Shown here: positions 47,838-59,460 of the stretch, in pieces
Layout: each line of letters opens with the position of its first letter
Position numbering within the stretch: position 1 is the first letter of the stretch
Assembly (NCBI GenBank): GCA_012845835.1
Contig: JABAKD010000002.1
Span: forward strand, 7,620,603 to 7,684,602
Direction: 5' to 3'
From: Undaria pinnatifida
Lineage: Eukaryota; Sar; Phaeophyceae; Laminariales; Alariaceae
Length of the DNA stretch: 64,000 bases
Notes under the pieces: model-generated
Databases searched by the model: none
The model's input: only the letters and a program-made list of their open reading frames with translations
Told to the model about the DNA's origin: nothing
Position numbers and translations under genes: made by a program

Positions 47838-49100
47838 GGCCCTCCCAGCAAGGCGGTATAGTTGTGCCTGAGAGCAATACAACCGCCTTATAAAGGGAAG
47901 CCGCCTTATTCGATAGCACTGTACATGTTACGAGGACACGTGCTACGAAAGAGGTGCACCATTTTTTTTCTTAATACTACCCCTCAATTTGGGAGCTCAA
48001 GTCATACCTCTCCCAAAAAACTGATTTGGAGAAAAAATAAAACTGCCATGATACCGGATGAAAAATCCAGATGGCCTAGGTACACGACGAAAAAATTCAT
48101 GAAAAAAAACGACCTGTTATTTATTTTTTTTCCGACGATTTTGGGTCAAGTAGCTCCGTCATTCAGAAACCATTTCAGCCAAAAAAACGGTACACCTCCA
48201 TCGCAGCACGCGTCTGAGTGCGATTCCCCAGTCATGCCAAGCGATTTCGACCGCCTTATATCGGGATACCGCCTTATACGGGGATACCATCTTGCAAGGG
48301 GACCCTTGCTGTATCGTTGTCTCTTTCATTACTTCGTCGCGACTTGTAATACAAGTACTCGTAGGGGTCACCCAGAGCGACATGACCGCCTTATAAAGGG
48401 AAGACGCCTTATTCACTCCAGGTTGTGAGTGCCAAGCTATTCCCCAGACGCGCCAAGCGATTTCGACTGCCTTATATCGGGCTACAGCCTTATATGGGGA
48501 TACCGCACTATTGGGGAACCCCTATTTTGTACAGAGTAGGGGTCCCCCAATAAGGCGGTATGGTGAGCCTCAGAGCAATACCACCGCCTTATAAAGGGAA
48601 GACGCCTTATTCACTCCAGGACATGAGTGCTATTCCCTTGTCGCTCAAAGCGATTTTGACCGTCTTATATCGGGGTACCGCCTTATATGGAGATACCGCA
48701 CTATTGGGGAACCCCTATTTTGTACAGAGTAGGGGTCCCCAATAAGGCGGTATGGTGTGCCTGAGAGCGATACGACCGCCTTATAAAGGGAAGACGCCTT
48801 ATTCACTCCAGGACATGAGTGCCATTCCCCAGTCGCGCCAAGCGATTTTGACCGCCTTATATCGGGATACAGCCTTATATAGAGATATCGCACTATTGGG
48901 GAACACCTATTTGGTACAGAGTACGGGTCCCCCAATAAGGCGGTATGGTGTGCCTGAGAGCAATACGACCGCCTTATAAAGGGAAGACACCTTATTAACT
49001 CCACGACGTAAGTGCTATTCCCCAGTCGCGCCAAGCGATTTTGACCGCCTTATATGGGGATACAGCCTTATATGGAGATACCGCACTATTTGGGGGACCC
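47838..49100. repeat. Array of ~192-bp MITE-like units (GGTCCCCCAATAAGGCGG)
   Basis: Unit starts are at about 48364, 48541, 48734 and 48926, plus a unit at 47838-48305 broken by a MITE. Each opens GGTCCCC(C)AATAAGGCGGTA and closes TACCGCACTATTGGGG(A), i.e. with short inverted ends, and is joined by TATTTTGTACAGAGTAGGG. Internal CCGCCTTATA motifs occur 4-5 times per unit. Same family as 17033-17398. Confidence 0.9.
47935..48214. mobile_element. MITE inserted in a 192-bp unit (reverse orientation)
   Basis: Ends GACACGTGCTACGAAAGAGG and CCATCGCAGCACGCGTC. The split unit reads ...GCCGCCTTATT on the left and TGAGTGCGATTCCCCAGTC on the right, which are contiguous in uninterrupted units apart from about 15 bases. 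Confidence 0.8.
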
Positions 49101-49304
49101 TACCGTATCAGACTCGGCTTTACTTCCAGAGTTGAGGGCGGTAGGGTAGGGTGAGTTACGGTAGGATGGCTTAGAGTAGGCAGGGGAGGCTTGGGGTCTA
49201 TGTTTTCACGTGTGGAAAAAATAGAAAAAACAAGGCACGTCACGAAAGATCGGGAAACTAACAGCAACAACAAAAATAGATGCATCATTAAAACAAAAAC
49301 AAAC

Positions 49305-49580
49305 TCCAGCTGTGAGATCGAAGATTTTGTCGAAACTCATCTTTGCAAGCTGTGTGTGATACTCCGATCGCGCGTATTACGGGTTGTGTGTCCTCATTAG
49401 GGATATAGGTCGGCGACTCCCCTTGCAACAAAAGTGCAGCTGTAAGGGTCAACAGGGTGATGTTAATCAATCTGTGCGCGGAAACTTCAAAACCCGTTTT
49501 CGAGGGGGACAAAATCTGACGGCTGTGGAAGGAACTGCATCAGTTTATCAAGTGTATCGTGTAAGTCGTATAACTGGTGA
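49305..49580 (+). repeat. Repeat family C, copy 3
   Basis: The most complete copy, from CAGCTGTGAGATCGAAGATT to GTGTATCGTGTAAGTCGT. An extra 3' half copy lies at 49663-49770 after a G-rich stretch. Confidence 0.88.
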
Positions 49581-49769
49581 GGGGAGGGTGGAGTTTTTAA
49601 GGCGGGGGGGGAGGGAGGGGGTTGAAAATGAGGGGATGGCGGGGAGGGGGGGGAGGGAGGGGATAAATCTGTGCGCGGAAATGATAAAACCCGTATGTGA
49701 AGGGAACAAAATCTGACGGGTGTGGAAGGAAGGCATCAGCTTATCATGTGTATCCTGTAAGTCGTGCCG

Positions 49770-50500
49770 CCAGTGAGGGGAGGGCGGAGTTCTTGAGGGA
49801 GGGGGCCGGGGGAGGGGCGGGTGTTTGGAAAGCAGGGGGAGGGGGAGGGCGTGGGGAAGGGGGGCGGGGGAGAATTTCCAACAATTTCAGGTCGCATAAA
49901 CGTATAGGAGCTTACTGTAGGCGTGGTGCTAGGTCTAGGCGATGGTGGGGGTGGCAGGGAAGGAGGGCGAAGACCGGCAGTGAATTCGAACTTGAAGACC
50001 ATATAATAAACTTAATTGGAGCTACCTCATGGGTGGCTAGAAAGGTAAAGAGGTGATTGATATCACCTGGCGGGTAGTGTTTATTACTCTGGCAGATTTT
50101 GATTTTAGGTGGGGCAGGGGAGGCAGGGGAAGGGTGTTCTTGTGCGCGCGTGTGTGTGAGGCGGGGTGGTTTTTGGTGGGGCGGCGGGGGAGGGGTGTGC
50201 GTGGTGGCCGTGGTGGTGGTGGTGGTGGTGGTGGAGGAGAGGGGGGGAGGGAAACGGAGGTGGATGCGAGCAAAATATTCTATCTGCGCGTTTTAGATGC
50301 AGATGCCCAATATTTCAGAGATAAACTATGAGGTGGATGGGAGGAAAAATGTTTTTTACGTGATGTTTCTACGTTAGTGCTATTTACACGATCGTACGTG
50401 GTGATTTTGATTTCCGTAAGATACGAGTACGACTACGACAGGTGCTTCCGGTATGCTTTATATACTCTATAGTCTACAAATAAACATACCCTGGGATGAA
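49770..50500. other. No gene seen; G-rich stretches
   Basis: 49775-49870 and 50105-50260 are G-rich with (GTG)n at 50205-50232. No supported frame. Confidence 0.55.
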
Positions 50501-50506
50501 ATAATT

Positions 50507-50693
50507 TTTTTCTTGTGCACAAATTGACTTGAGGAAAGCGCGAGAGCGTGAGTTAGCAACACTCGATGAAAAATCGACGAGCAGTGGGATTGCTGAGCCC
50601 TATGCGCGATAAAAATTGAAGGCAAGAACCGGGGGGGAGAAGGGACGACACCTGTGACCACGGCTTGTCCAGAAGCTGGAAAGTAGAAGTGTG
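50507..50693. repeat. Repeat family I, copy 2
   Basis: Near-identical partner of 12487-12673. The homology begins abruptly at the T-run before CTTGTGCAC. Confidence 0.92.
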
Positions 50694-51682
50694 CGAAGAA
50701 GAAGAAAACAAAAATTAGGGTCGTTTATTAGTAGATGAATACACGATGACGGTGTCACCTGAGCTGCAGACACCTTGGCCATTTGGGTACACCTGCCGTC
50801 TACTCGAACAACAATGTATTGCTATTAATGTGGTAATCATACGATGAATAGAAGACAACCATTTGGAATGTACACATGACCGCAAACAAAATGATACCAT
50901 GTGTGTTTTCACGTTACACACTAGCTTTGCTCGTTTGTTTTCGTTGAGTTCAATGGGGGGAGCGCGAAAGCGACAGCAGTAATGACTTGCTGTCGTCCTT
51001 TCCTTTTTTATCTTCTCCTTTTTCTTTTTGTTCGCTCCCTTACTTTCCTCTTCACCGGCCTAAAGCCGGCATCTTCTTCCTCCTCTTCGTGTTGTTCTTG
51101 TCCGTAAAACAGCAGTTATCTTCTTCGCGTTGTTTTGCCCGTGCAACAGCAGTTATCGTCTTCGTGTTATTTCGCCCGTGCAACAACAGGTTTCTGTTCC
51201 TCTTCAGCACGTATACCCTTCCTCTTGCAGCCTTTCCTTTCCGTTCCGATCTTCTTGCAGTACAGAACACCAGTCGTTTGTTTTGCTTTGTTTTCTTTAT
51301 TCTTGACTTGTTTTTCTATCTTTTTTCCCACTTTTTCTTCTCTTTTTCATGGTCTGGCTTGGTTCGTTCTTTTCTCGTACCCGCTACGCTAGCACACTCC
51401 ACTTGCTTTACCTTTGGATAAATTGCGGCTGACTGCTGTTCGATCTACTCTGCTTCACAGTCTGTGACCACAGGATTTGTATCTCTCTAGGATGAAGAAT
51501 CAGCACGGACTCTGGGTGTACTGATGTCGTTGGGTAGAAAGAACGGTTTCATGTGGAGACAGAACAACACACCTGGTACTCCCACCTATCAAAACATACC
51601 ATTCAGCACAAACCAGTGTCCCTGCCGATGCCTCCTAATGGAAACGAGCTCTCATGTCACAAATTACAACACAGGTACGAAC

Positions 51683-52040
51683 GACACATACCACGATAGA
51701 GGGACGCCACATTTTTTCTTAATACTACCCCTCAATTTGGGAGCTTAACCCCTTTGGAGCCCAAAACCCCTCCCTATACTAAATCCAAGTCATTTCGTCC
51801 CCAAAAGGGTTTCCACTTGTGAAGCGGTCAAGACATACCTCTCTCCCAAAAACTGATTTGCAGAATAAAAAACCGCTACCGGATGAAAAAAAAAAAATAT
51901 TCCATGGCCTAGGTAAACGTGCACAACGAGAATCATCCAAAAACAGAGAGTGTCCTCTCTTTTTCCGACGATTTTGGGTTACCTGTCATTCAGACACCAT
52001 TTTCGCCAATAAACGGTATACCTCTGTCGTAGCACGCGTC
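51683..52040. mobile_element. MITE, GACGCGTGCTACG family, hosting a TTAA MITE
   Basis: Ends GACACATACCACGATAGAGG and CTCTGTCGTAGCACGCGTC, with AAC on both flanks as a possible 3-bp duplication. The 87-bp element at 51745-51831 splits its GGGAGCTCAAG sequence. Confidence 0.8.
51745..51831. mobile_element. ~87-bp TTAA MITE nested in a MITE
   Basis: TTAACCCCTTTGGAGCCC at the left and GTGAAGCGGTCAA at the right. Without it, the host reads GGGAGCTCAAGTCATACC, as seen intact at 47990-48008. Confidence 0.82.
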
Positions 52041-54993
52041 AACCATAGCTACAACAAGGTGATTTCGACCATGCAGTGAAAGCGTGGGTAAGCACAGCAG
52101 TTCAACGCGAGCGAGTCGACGACGGAAGAAAAGTGCTAAATTCTTCGCGTGATACACACAAAAGAAAGCGCGTGGGGAGGCAGCAGAGCTTACCACTTTT
52201 TCGACAACATGGTTGACGCACACTGTGTACGAGACGAAGGGGGTTTCACCCTACAAAGGTTGGTTGTTGCGTTTCAATGGGTTAGGGTTAGCGTTAGGGT
52301 GTACCGGTATATACCTGGTATAATTTTAAGAGAATGCCAACCATGGAATGCCAACCATGTTGTCGAAAAAGCGGTAAGGTAATGGGGAGGGAGGGGGGAA
52401 GGAGACATAAAAAGAAAAAGTGCGAAGACAAAAACAATAGACAGGGTAAGCGGAAAAAAAAGCGAATCACACACACGTAGTTGTGTGTTCTGCTTCAGCA
52501 CGTCTGTACGAGTATGCTGTTCTTCTTGCAGCCTTTCTGATCTTCTTCTTGCATCACGTCCTTCAGAACCCCTTTCGTTTGTTTTGTTTTCTTTTTTTTG
52601 TCTATTTTCTCTATTTTTTCTTCTTTTAGCTTTTTCATGGTCTGGCTTGTTCTGTCGTGTCCTCGTATACTGAAGTATACCCCGCTAGCATTTCCCTCAG
52701 CACTTCGCTTGCTTTTACCTTGATGAATCGGGACTGTTGGGTTTACTCTGTCTGACAGATTATGACCACATAATTTGTATCTCTCTAGGATGAAGAATCA
52801 GCACGAACATTGGGTGTACTCGTGTCGTTGGGTTGAAGAGAACGGTTTAATGCGAAGGCAACACACAATAACGGCCACAAATACAACCAGGTATAGTGCT
52901 GAGCGAACGAGAGCAATACGTAGTAGTGGAGTGTAGGTAGGCTACGAAGACGAGGAGAGCGGGCAACAAGACTTTTTCGTTCGAAAAAATGAAGAAAGGA
53001 GGCCTTTCATTAGATACAACCAGTGTGAACACATGAAAACAGCAGCAGGGACGAGTAGGCTACGGAGACAACTACAATCGTTGACGAAGAGGGCGGGCAG
53101 CAGATCTTTTCCTTTCGTGGTTTGAAAGAATGAAGAAATAAGGCCTTTCATTAAATGCAACAAGGTACTTCATTCAGCAGTTTGTTTCGCTTTGTTTCGT
53201 TTTTTCTTTTTCTTTTCTTTTCTTTTCTTTTTTCCTTTTTTTTCTATTTTTTATGGTCTGCCTTGTTTTCTTGTTTTCTCGTACCCGGTATGCTAGCACT
53301 TCACTTGCTCTACCTTGATGAATTGCGACTGTTTGGTTTCCTCTGTTTCACAGTCGTCTGTGACCACAAAATTTGTCTCTCTCTACGTAGGATGAATCAG
53401 CACGGACTCTGGATGTACTGATGTCGTTGGGTAAAAAGAACGGTCTGGTGCGAAGACAACACACACAGGTGCATGCAGCAGTCAGTGCTGAGCAAACGAA
53501 AACAGGAGTAACAAGGACGAGTAGGCTACAGAGACAACTACAATCGTTGACGAGGAGGAGAGCGGGCAACAAAACTTTTACTCTTTGAAAAAACGAAGAA
53601 AGACGGCCCTTCATCAAATACAACCAAGTGCATTACAATCAGTGCTGAACAAATGAAAACAGCAGTAACAGGGACGAGTGGGCCACGGAGACAATCGCAA
53701 TCGTTGACGAGGAGGAGAGCGGGCAACAAGACTTTTTCGTAGGACAAAACGAAAAAAAGAAGGCCCTGCATCGATTGCAACAACCAGGTACAGCTACTAG
53801 TACCATGGCGAGATTTGGTCTCAAGACCCCACTGCAGCGAGGGGTAGTTTCTGCTTAGTTTGTTTTCGTGGAGTTCATGGGGGGAGCGCGAAAGCGACCG
53901 TAATGGCGTTGCTGTCGTTATTGGTTTATTTTACGAGTAATCCCCTTCCCACCGGCCTTACCTTATCCCCCTTCCCACAGGCCTTCTGTCGGTATCTTCT
54001 CTTCTTCGTGTTTTGTCCGTGAAACAGCAGTTAGTAGTCTTCTTCGTGTTGTTTTGTTCCTGCAACAGGTAGCATATGTTCCTCTTCAGCACGTATCATA
54101 CGTGTGTATGTTGCTCTTTTTGCGAGCTTGCTTCTTGCAGCCTTTCCTTTCCGATCTTCTAGGATCACATTCGTTTGTTTTGCGTGTTTTTCTTTCTTTT
54201 TCTTTCCCTTTTTCTTTTTTTCTCTTTCTTTTGTTTCCTGGTCTAGCTTGTTTTGTCGTGTTCTCGTACCCGGTACGCTAGCATCTCACTTGATTTACCT
54301 TGGCGAATTGCCGCTGTTTGCTTTCCTCTGCTTCACAACTGTCTGTGACCACATAATTTGTGTATCTCTAGGTTAAAGGATCAGCACGGTTTTTCTCGGT
54401 GTACTGATGTTGGGTAGAAACAACAGCTAATGTGAAGACAACACACACAGGTACAACATCAACAGTCAGTGCTGAGCAACAGCAACAGGGACGAGTAGGC
54501 TACGCAGACATATACAATCGTTGACGGGGGGGAGCGCGGGCAACGGCGGGCAACAAGACTTCATCGTTCGAAAACGAAGAAAGAAGGCCCTTCGTCAAAT
54601 ACAACCAGGTACAGAGAGAGTCAGTGCGTCTGTGCTGAGCAAATGAAAACACAGCAGTAGTAAACAGGGACGAGTAGACTTTTTCGTTCGAAAAAAAAAG
54701 CCCTTCCTTTTTCAACGCATTTTACACATGATATAATAGAGAGAAAAGAAGGGCGCTTGTCCCACTATTTTCAAGTACTTTCGTCCCTGAAAACGGCAAG
54801 GTGCAGCTCTTGCAGGTCAACTGAGAGGAGACCAATGTTTCCGTGTCGCCCCTCCACTCGGGAGGGGCGAGGGGGCGACAATGCTTCATCTGTACTCCGG
54901 ACACCCAGTACACACGAAACAAAATATTGCAACAACAGCACTGTGTGGTGGGTACCTCGATTTAAGAGCCCCCGAGTTATGAGCATTCGGTAG

Positions 54994-55082
54994 TCAACAC
55001 CTTTACAACTGGAAACCCTTTTTGGGGACAATTTTACATAAACTTGGGGTAGGGAGGGGTTTGGGGGCTCTGAAGGGGTTAA
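54994..55082. mobile_element. ~89-bp TTAA MITE, copy 3
   Basis: TCAACACCTTTACAACTGG to GCTCTGAAGGGGTTAA, same orientation as 19473-19563. Confidence 0.72.
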
Positions 55083-55375
55083 AAGCGGCCAACACTCGGC
55101 ATGTCCCGCCACACTAAAGGCGATATATTGCCCACCATAGAGACGAGCGACTGGTAGTTAAGAGCGCATGTTTCGGCTTGTCACGGGGCGCTCTTAAAAC
55201 CGGGGTACCCACTGCATGCACGCCAACACGGTGAAGAAACCTGGTACGACAGGGGTTTTGCACTTCTTGACCAAAATATATCACTGAAGGAGCTCCTCAA
55301 GCAACAAACTATACCCGATATCGTATTTTCGGGCTTCCTGATGCCATTCGTGGTTTATTTACTTTGTTAGTCGTT

Positions 55376-55872
55376 ATATGGGTCGCAGGTACACTTTTTA
55401 CCGTTACGCAGACAGATCTTCAGGTGAAGATTTGTATGAACGGTAGCCGTTCCAGAGGTGTTGGATATCGTGTCTTGTTGTACTAAAAGCGGTCGTGGAG
55501 TCTCCGTAGATTCTGGTGTTAGAGAGGCGGGAAATCACGTTTCCCGCTGACAAGTAATCACTGTCGACTCTCTGCTTTGCCTCCGAAGCACCTCTCGTTG
55601 CCTCGAGGCACTTCTATCGTTACCGTCGCTTGGTTCGCCGTCGAACCTTGCCCCAGCCTGGCGTGTCCTCCACACCATGAAAGACAAGAAGATAAGTTGT
55701 TGCAAGTCGCGAGTCGAACCTGGGTTTGGGGTAAGTGCTATAGAACCAACAACGACCACTTTAAGTACAACAAGACACGGTATCCAACACCTCTGGAACG
55801 GCTACCGTTCATACAAATCTTCACGAGAAGATCTGTCTACGTAACGGTAGAAAGTGTACCTGCGACCCATAT
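55376..55872. mobile_element. 497-bp element with ~120-bp inverted arms
   Basis: Arms 55376-55497 and 55751-55872 are inverted copies with about ten differences by eye, starting ATATGGGTCGCAGGTACACT. The element interrupts a satellite unit at GTAGTCGTTAT. The central 250 bases contain TCGAACCTGGG and TAGAACCAACAA, which on the minus strand look like tRNA B-box and A-box-family repeat sequence. No transposase frame. Type (foldback or MULE-like MITE) is inferred. Confidence 0.88.
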
Positions 55873-56399
55873 CGCTCCCCAAATTTATATACTTACAAAT
55901 AGGCCTTGGGATTGTTCGTCGGATCTCACAGGCATTATAGCGGGAAACCGGCACTATACAGTCGGCACTACAGCGGGAAACCTGCACTATGCAGTCGGCA
56001 TTATAGAGTGAGAACTATTGTGGCAGCACTTCTTGGTAAAAACACGTTTCCGACTGACGGGGCTCTTCAACTAACATACTATATAACACAATATTGTATC
56101 GTGGGAATGCTATTCGCGTTTTTACTCAAATACTAAGTAGTCAGTACTACCCGGGTCTTGGGATCGATTATCGGATTTCACAGGCACTGTAACGGCCGAC
56201 CGGCACTACGAAGTCGGCACTATAGAGGGATGACAGCTGTGGTAGCATATTTTGGTCAAACACAGGTTTCCGACCGACGGGGCTCCTCAACAAACATACT
56301 ATATACCTTGTACCCAATACCGTATCGCTGGAATGCCATTCGCGTTTTACATTAACACTAAGGAGTCGAAATATACCCAGGCCTTGGGATTAAAAAAAT

Positions 56400-56575
56400 A
56401 ATATTAAAAATACACCCCAGCTGTGAGATCGAAGGTTTCATCGAAACTCATCTTTGCAAGCTGTGTGTGATACTCCGATCGCGCGTATTACGGGTTGTGT
56501 GTCGTCGTTAAGGATATAGGTCGGCAACTCCCAGTAGAACTACAGTTGTGTTTGTATCAGGGTCAACAGCCCATC
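56400..56575 (+). mobile_element. Repeat family C copy nested in the satellite
   Basis: A-rich leader then CCCAGCTGTGAGATCGAAGG, ending GGGTCAACAG. The satellite breaks at GCCTTGGGATT and resumes at CATCGATTTCACAGGC, showing family C is mobile or was copied in. Confidence 0.82.
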
Positions 56576-57149
56576 GATTTCACAGGCATAATAGCGGGAA
56601 ATAGGCATTAAGCAGTCGGTACTATAGAGGAACAACTGCTGTAGTCGCACTTTTTGGTAAAAATGTATGTTTGGCTGACGGGGATCCTCAACTGACATGC
56701 TATTCCCGGTATCCTTTCGTTGGCATGACATTCGTGTGTTACGCTAATACTACTGTAGGTAGTCGCTGTATACATAGGCCTTGGGATTGTTCGTCAGATT
56801 TCACCGGCATTACAGTGGTCGACCGGCACTACGAAGTCGGCACTATAGAGGGAGAAATACTTCAAGTACAATTTTCTCGTAAAAAAATGTTTCCGACCGA
56901 CGGGGCTCCTCAACTAACATACTACCACATCATACCAAATACCGTATCGTTGGAATCACCTTCGCGTTTTACACAAATACTACGCAGTCGGCACATACCT
57001 AGGCCTTGGAACTGTTCGTTCGATTTCACAGGCATTACAGCGGGAAACCGGCACTACGCAGTCGGCACTATGGAGGGACCACCGCTGCTGTAGTAGCATT
57101 TTTCGGTCGAAAAATGTGTCCAACTGACGGGGCTCCTAAACTATCAAGG

Positions 57150-58560
57150 TATATGTATACGTATAATTGTCGTTTTTTTTTTTTTCTTTGGCACATCTCT
57201 TTGTGCTCGCACCTTTACCCGGAACGTTCGGGAGGGTGGGCACAATTCCACCGTCGGGGTCACGCTGCCGGAGGTTTGGGCGCGATCCGTGCAGTATGTC
57301 GCGCGTGGCAAGCCTTCAAACCATTTTTGGCCGTGGGCATGGATGAGGCAAATCCCCGGGTTCCTGCAACATCCCCGGGGATGGTGTTTCCGCATCCCCC
57401 CGGGGATTTGGTTTCCGCATCCCCTATCCCCGTGTACGTACATAATTTTTCGGATGCAAACAGACCAGGTTACTACTAGGAGAGGGTACATGTACGTTTC
57501 CCTATTTGTGAGAGAACACCACTCTACGATCTTGCCGCTCAGCAGCAGTCCTGCCCCCTAGCAGCAGCAGCCTGCAACTCTATGCGCGTGTGGCTGCTGC
57601 AGCAGTAGCTGATTGCTTTGATCGGAGCCTGCGATGCTCTACCCGCCTATACGCCACTACCTCTCGCTGCTGCTGCTACTGCTGCTTCTGTCAAGTGTCA
57701 AGTGACACGCCGGCGTAAAGTGTAAGGGTCGTTTGAATTTCATACTAGTACTCAAAAGGTCCTTATATTTATGTTCATGTTTGTGTGCTTCGTATATAAT
57801 ATCGTACCATACCACGAGAGCACAACGCTACAACTCTGCCGCACAGCAGCAGCGGTAAGCAATGCCATTTATGTGCGCGGGCGTGTCCTCACTATGCTGC
57901 GGCGAGTTGCTTGTGTCAGAGCTTGTCATTTGTCACCCCACCATACCACACGTTTCTGCTGTGCTGCCGCTGGGTGCGCGTGTCGATCGATGCGGAAACA
58001 TAGGGACCTTTGTGATGGTAATATTGTAGATACCAACCCATCCTTACACATTTACGTCCACAGAGGCAGTTTTTTAACGAGTATTTTTTTTGTCTTTTTT
58101 GGGAAGGTCGCAGATGACCGACAGCAGGCAACATGCGGAGAGCAAAACGCTACAGGTAGGACCATGTGCGCGTGCCGTATCCTCTCTGTACGGCGGCGAG
58201 TTGCTTTTGTCATAGCCTGTCACATATTGTCCTCTTGCTCTCTCGTTCTCAATACTACGTGCTCTTTACATAATATTCTACAGTAGTAAGCCGCATCCCA
58301 CGCCACACGGTCCCTAAGCTGGAGTTCGAAGTGTGACGCTCTTCTCCAAATCATACATGCCATACGGTGTAAAACTTTTGTGTGTTGTGTGTATTTTCTC
58401 AACAACAGATCGGTCGTGGGCACGTACCTATAGAGTACCCAAAAAGGTGCTAAAGAACTACTGCTATTGATTACACCGAAGACGTACTGCGGATAAAAAT
58501 GCGAATTCATTATTTTTTCCGGGCAACTTTTTTTGTATGTAGAAACAACTACAATGGCCA
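57150..58560. other. No gene seen; short repeated modules
   Basis: 57540-57640, 57825-57930 and 58130-58230 share AACGCTAC(A)...GCGCG(T/G)GC...CTGCGGCGAGTTGCTT-like sequence. A 157-codon plus-strand frame ending at 57479 starts in the satellite and has no recognisable domain. Confidence 0.5.
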
Positions 58561-58679
58561 TTGCGTTCGGTAGTGATAACAATGTATCCTTGCGCTACTC
58601 TCCTAGGCACTTCCCGGAGGGGAACCTTGTACCCAATATCATTTCGTTGACATGTCCTTACTGTTTTATACCATTACTA

Positions 58680-58960
58680 AGTAGTCGGTATATACCTAGG
58701 CCTTGGGATTGTTCGTCGGCGATCACAGGTACTATATGATAGCGGGGCACCGGCACTACGAAGCCGGCACTATAGAAAGACCCCATGAAGTCGGCACCAT
58801 AGAGGGACCACATGAAGTCGGCACTATAGAGGGACTACTGCTGTAGTAGCCCTCTGTGGTCAAGACGTTTCCGACTGACGGGGCTCCTCAACTAACATGC
58901 GAAACCCAATATCAAGCCGTTGATATGACATTCGCGTTGCACAAATACTATGTACCTGGT
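58680..58960. repeat. Dispersed unit of the ~230-bp satellite
   Basis: GTATATACCTAGGCCTTGGG to TTGATATGACATTCGCG, with the GAAGTCGGCAC(T/C)ATAGAG motif tripled. Confidence 0.8.
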
Positions 58961-59209
58961 ATTCCGGAGATCCGTTGTTAACAGGAAGAAATGCCTATGG
59001 GGTCATAACTCTGTCAATTCTTCGTCGATAACGGTAAACGATAGCTTGGATTGTTCGCATAGGCCTTACGGTCACGGCGCAAAGATAAAAAATGAAAAAA
59101 ATATGATGTTCTGGCCGAGATAGTGCGAAAATTATGAGAATTTTCCGGTGATTTTTTTGCGACAATATGTGGTGATGGTAAGGCATTTACCCCTGTTAAC
59201 AATGGATCT

Positions 59210-59460
59210 CCGTAATAGTCTGTTTGTATGTATATACCTAGGACTTGGGATTGTTCGGCGGATTTTACAGGCACTATAGTGGTCGGCCGGCACTACGCAG
59301 TCGGCACTATCGAGGGACGACAACTGCTGTAGCACTTTTTGGTCAAAACGTTTCCGATTGACGCGGCTCCTCACCTAACATACTATACACAATATCGTGT
59401 CGTTGGAATGCCATTCGTGGTGTACACTAAGTTCAAGTAGTCGTTATATACCTATTGACA
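59210..59460. repeat. Dispersed unit of the ~230-bp satellite
   Basis: GTATATACCTAGGACTTGGG to GGAATGCCATTCGTGG and TAGTCGTTATATACC. The end gives the uninterrupted form of the site where the 497-bp element inserted at 55376. Confidence 0.8.

Larger units (their letters stand above)
50980..54770. repeat. Higher-order array of ~400-bp and ~150-bp modules
   Basis: A ~400-bp module with CTTGCAGCCTTTCC, CATGGTCTGGCTTG, CTCGTACCC(G/C), TGTGACCACA(G/T/A)(G/A)ATTTGT and CAGCACGGACTCTGG occurs near 51050-51570, 52490-52870, 53160-53470 and 54070-54450. A ~150-bp module with GTAGGCTAC(G/A)GAGACAAC, TCGTTGACGAGGAGGAGAGC and AAGAAGGCCCT occurs near 52920, 53045, 53515, 53675 and 54490. Minus-strand frames (CCPLSSSST, LLPALLLV) recur but shift between copies. 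No known protein seen. Confidence 0.8.
55230..57145. repeat. ~230-260-bp satellite, about six units with insertions
   Basis: Each unit carries TAGGCCTTGGGATTGTTCGT, CAGGCATTATAGCGGG-like, CGGCACTATAGAGGGA, GACTGACGGGGCTCCTCAAC and GGAATGCCATTCGCG. Landmarks fall near 55893, 56151, 56378, 56774 and 57000. Two foreign elements interrupt it. GGCTCCTCAAC and TTTTTGGT(C)AAAA tie it to the GACGCGTGCTACG MITE. Confidence 0.88.

Noticed and set aside
57006..57479. 157-codon plus-strand protein
   Set aside because: Its start lies in the satellite and the rest has no family resemblance; the opposite strand is open too.
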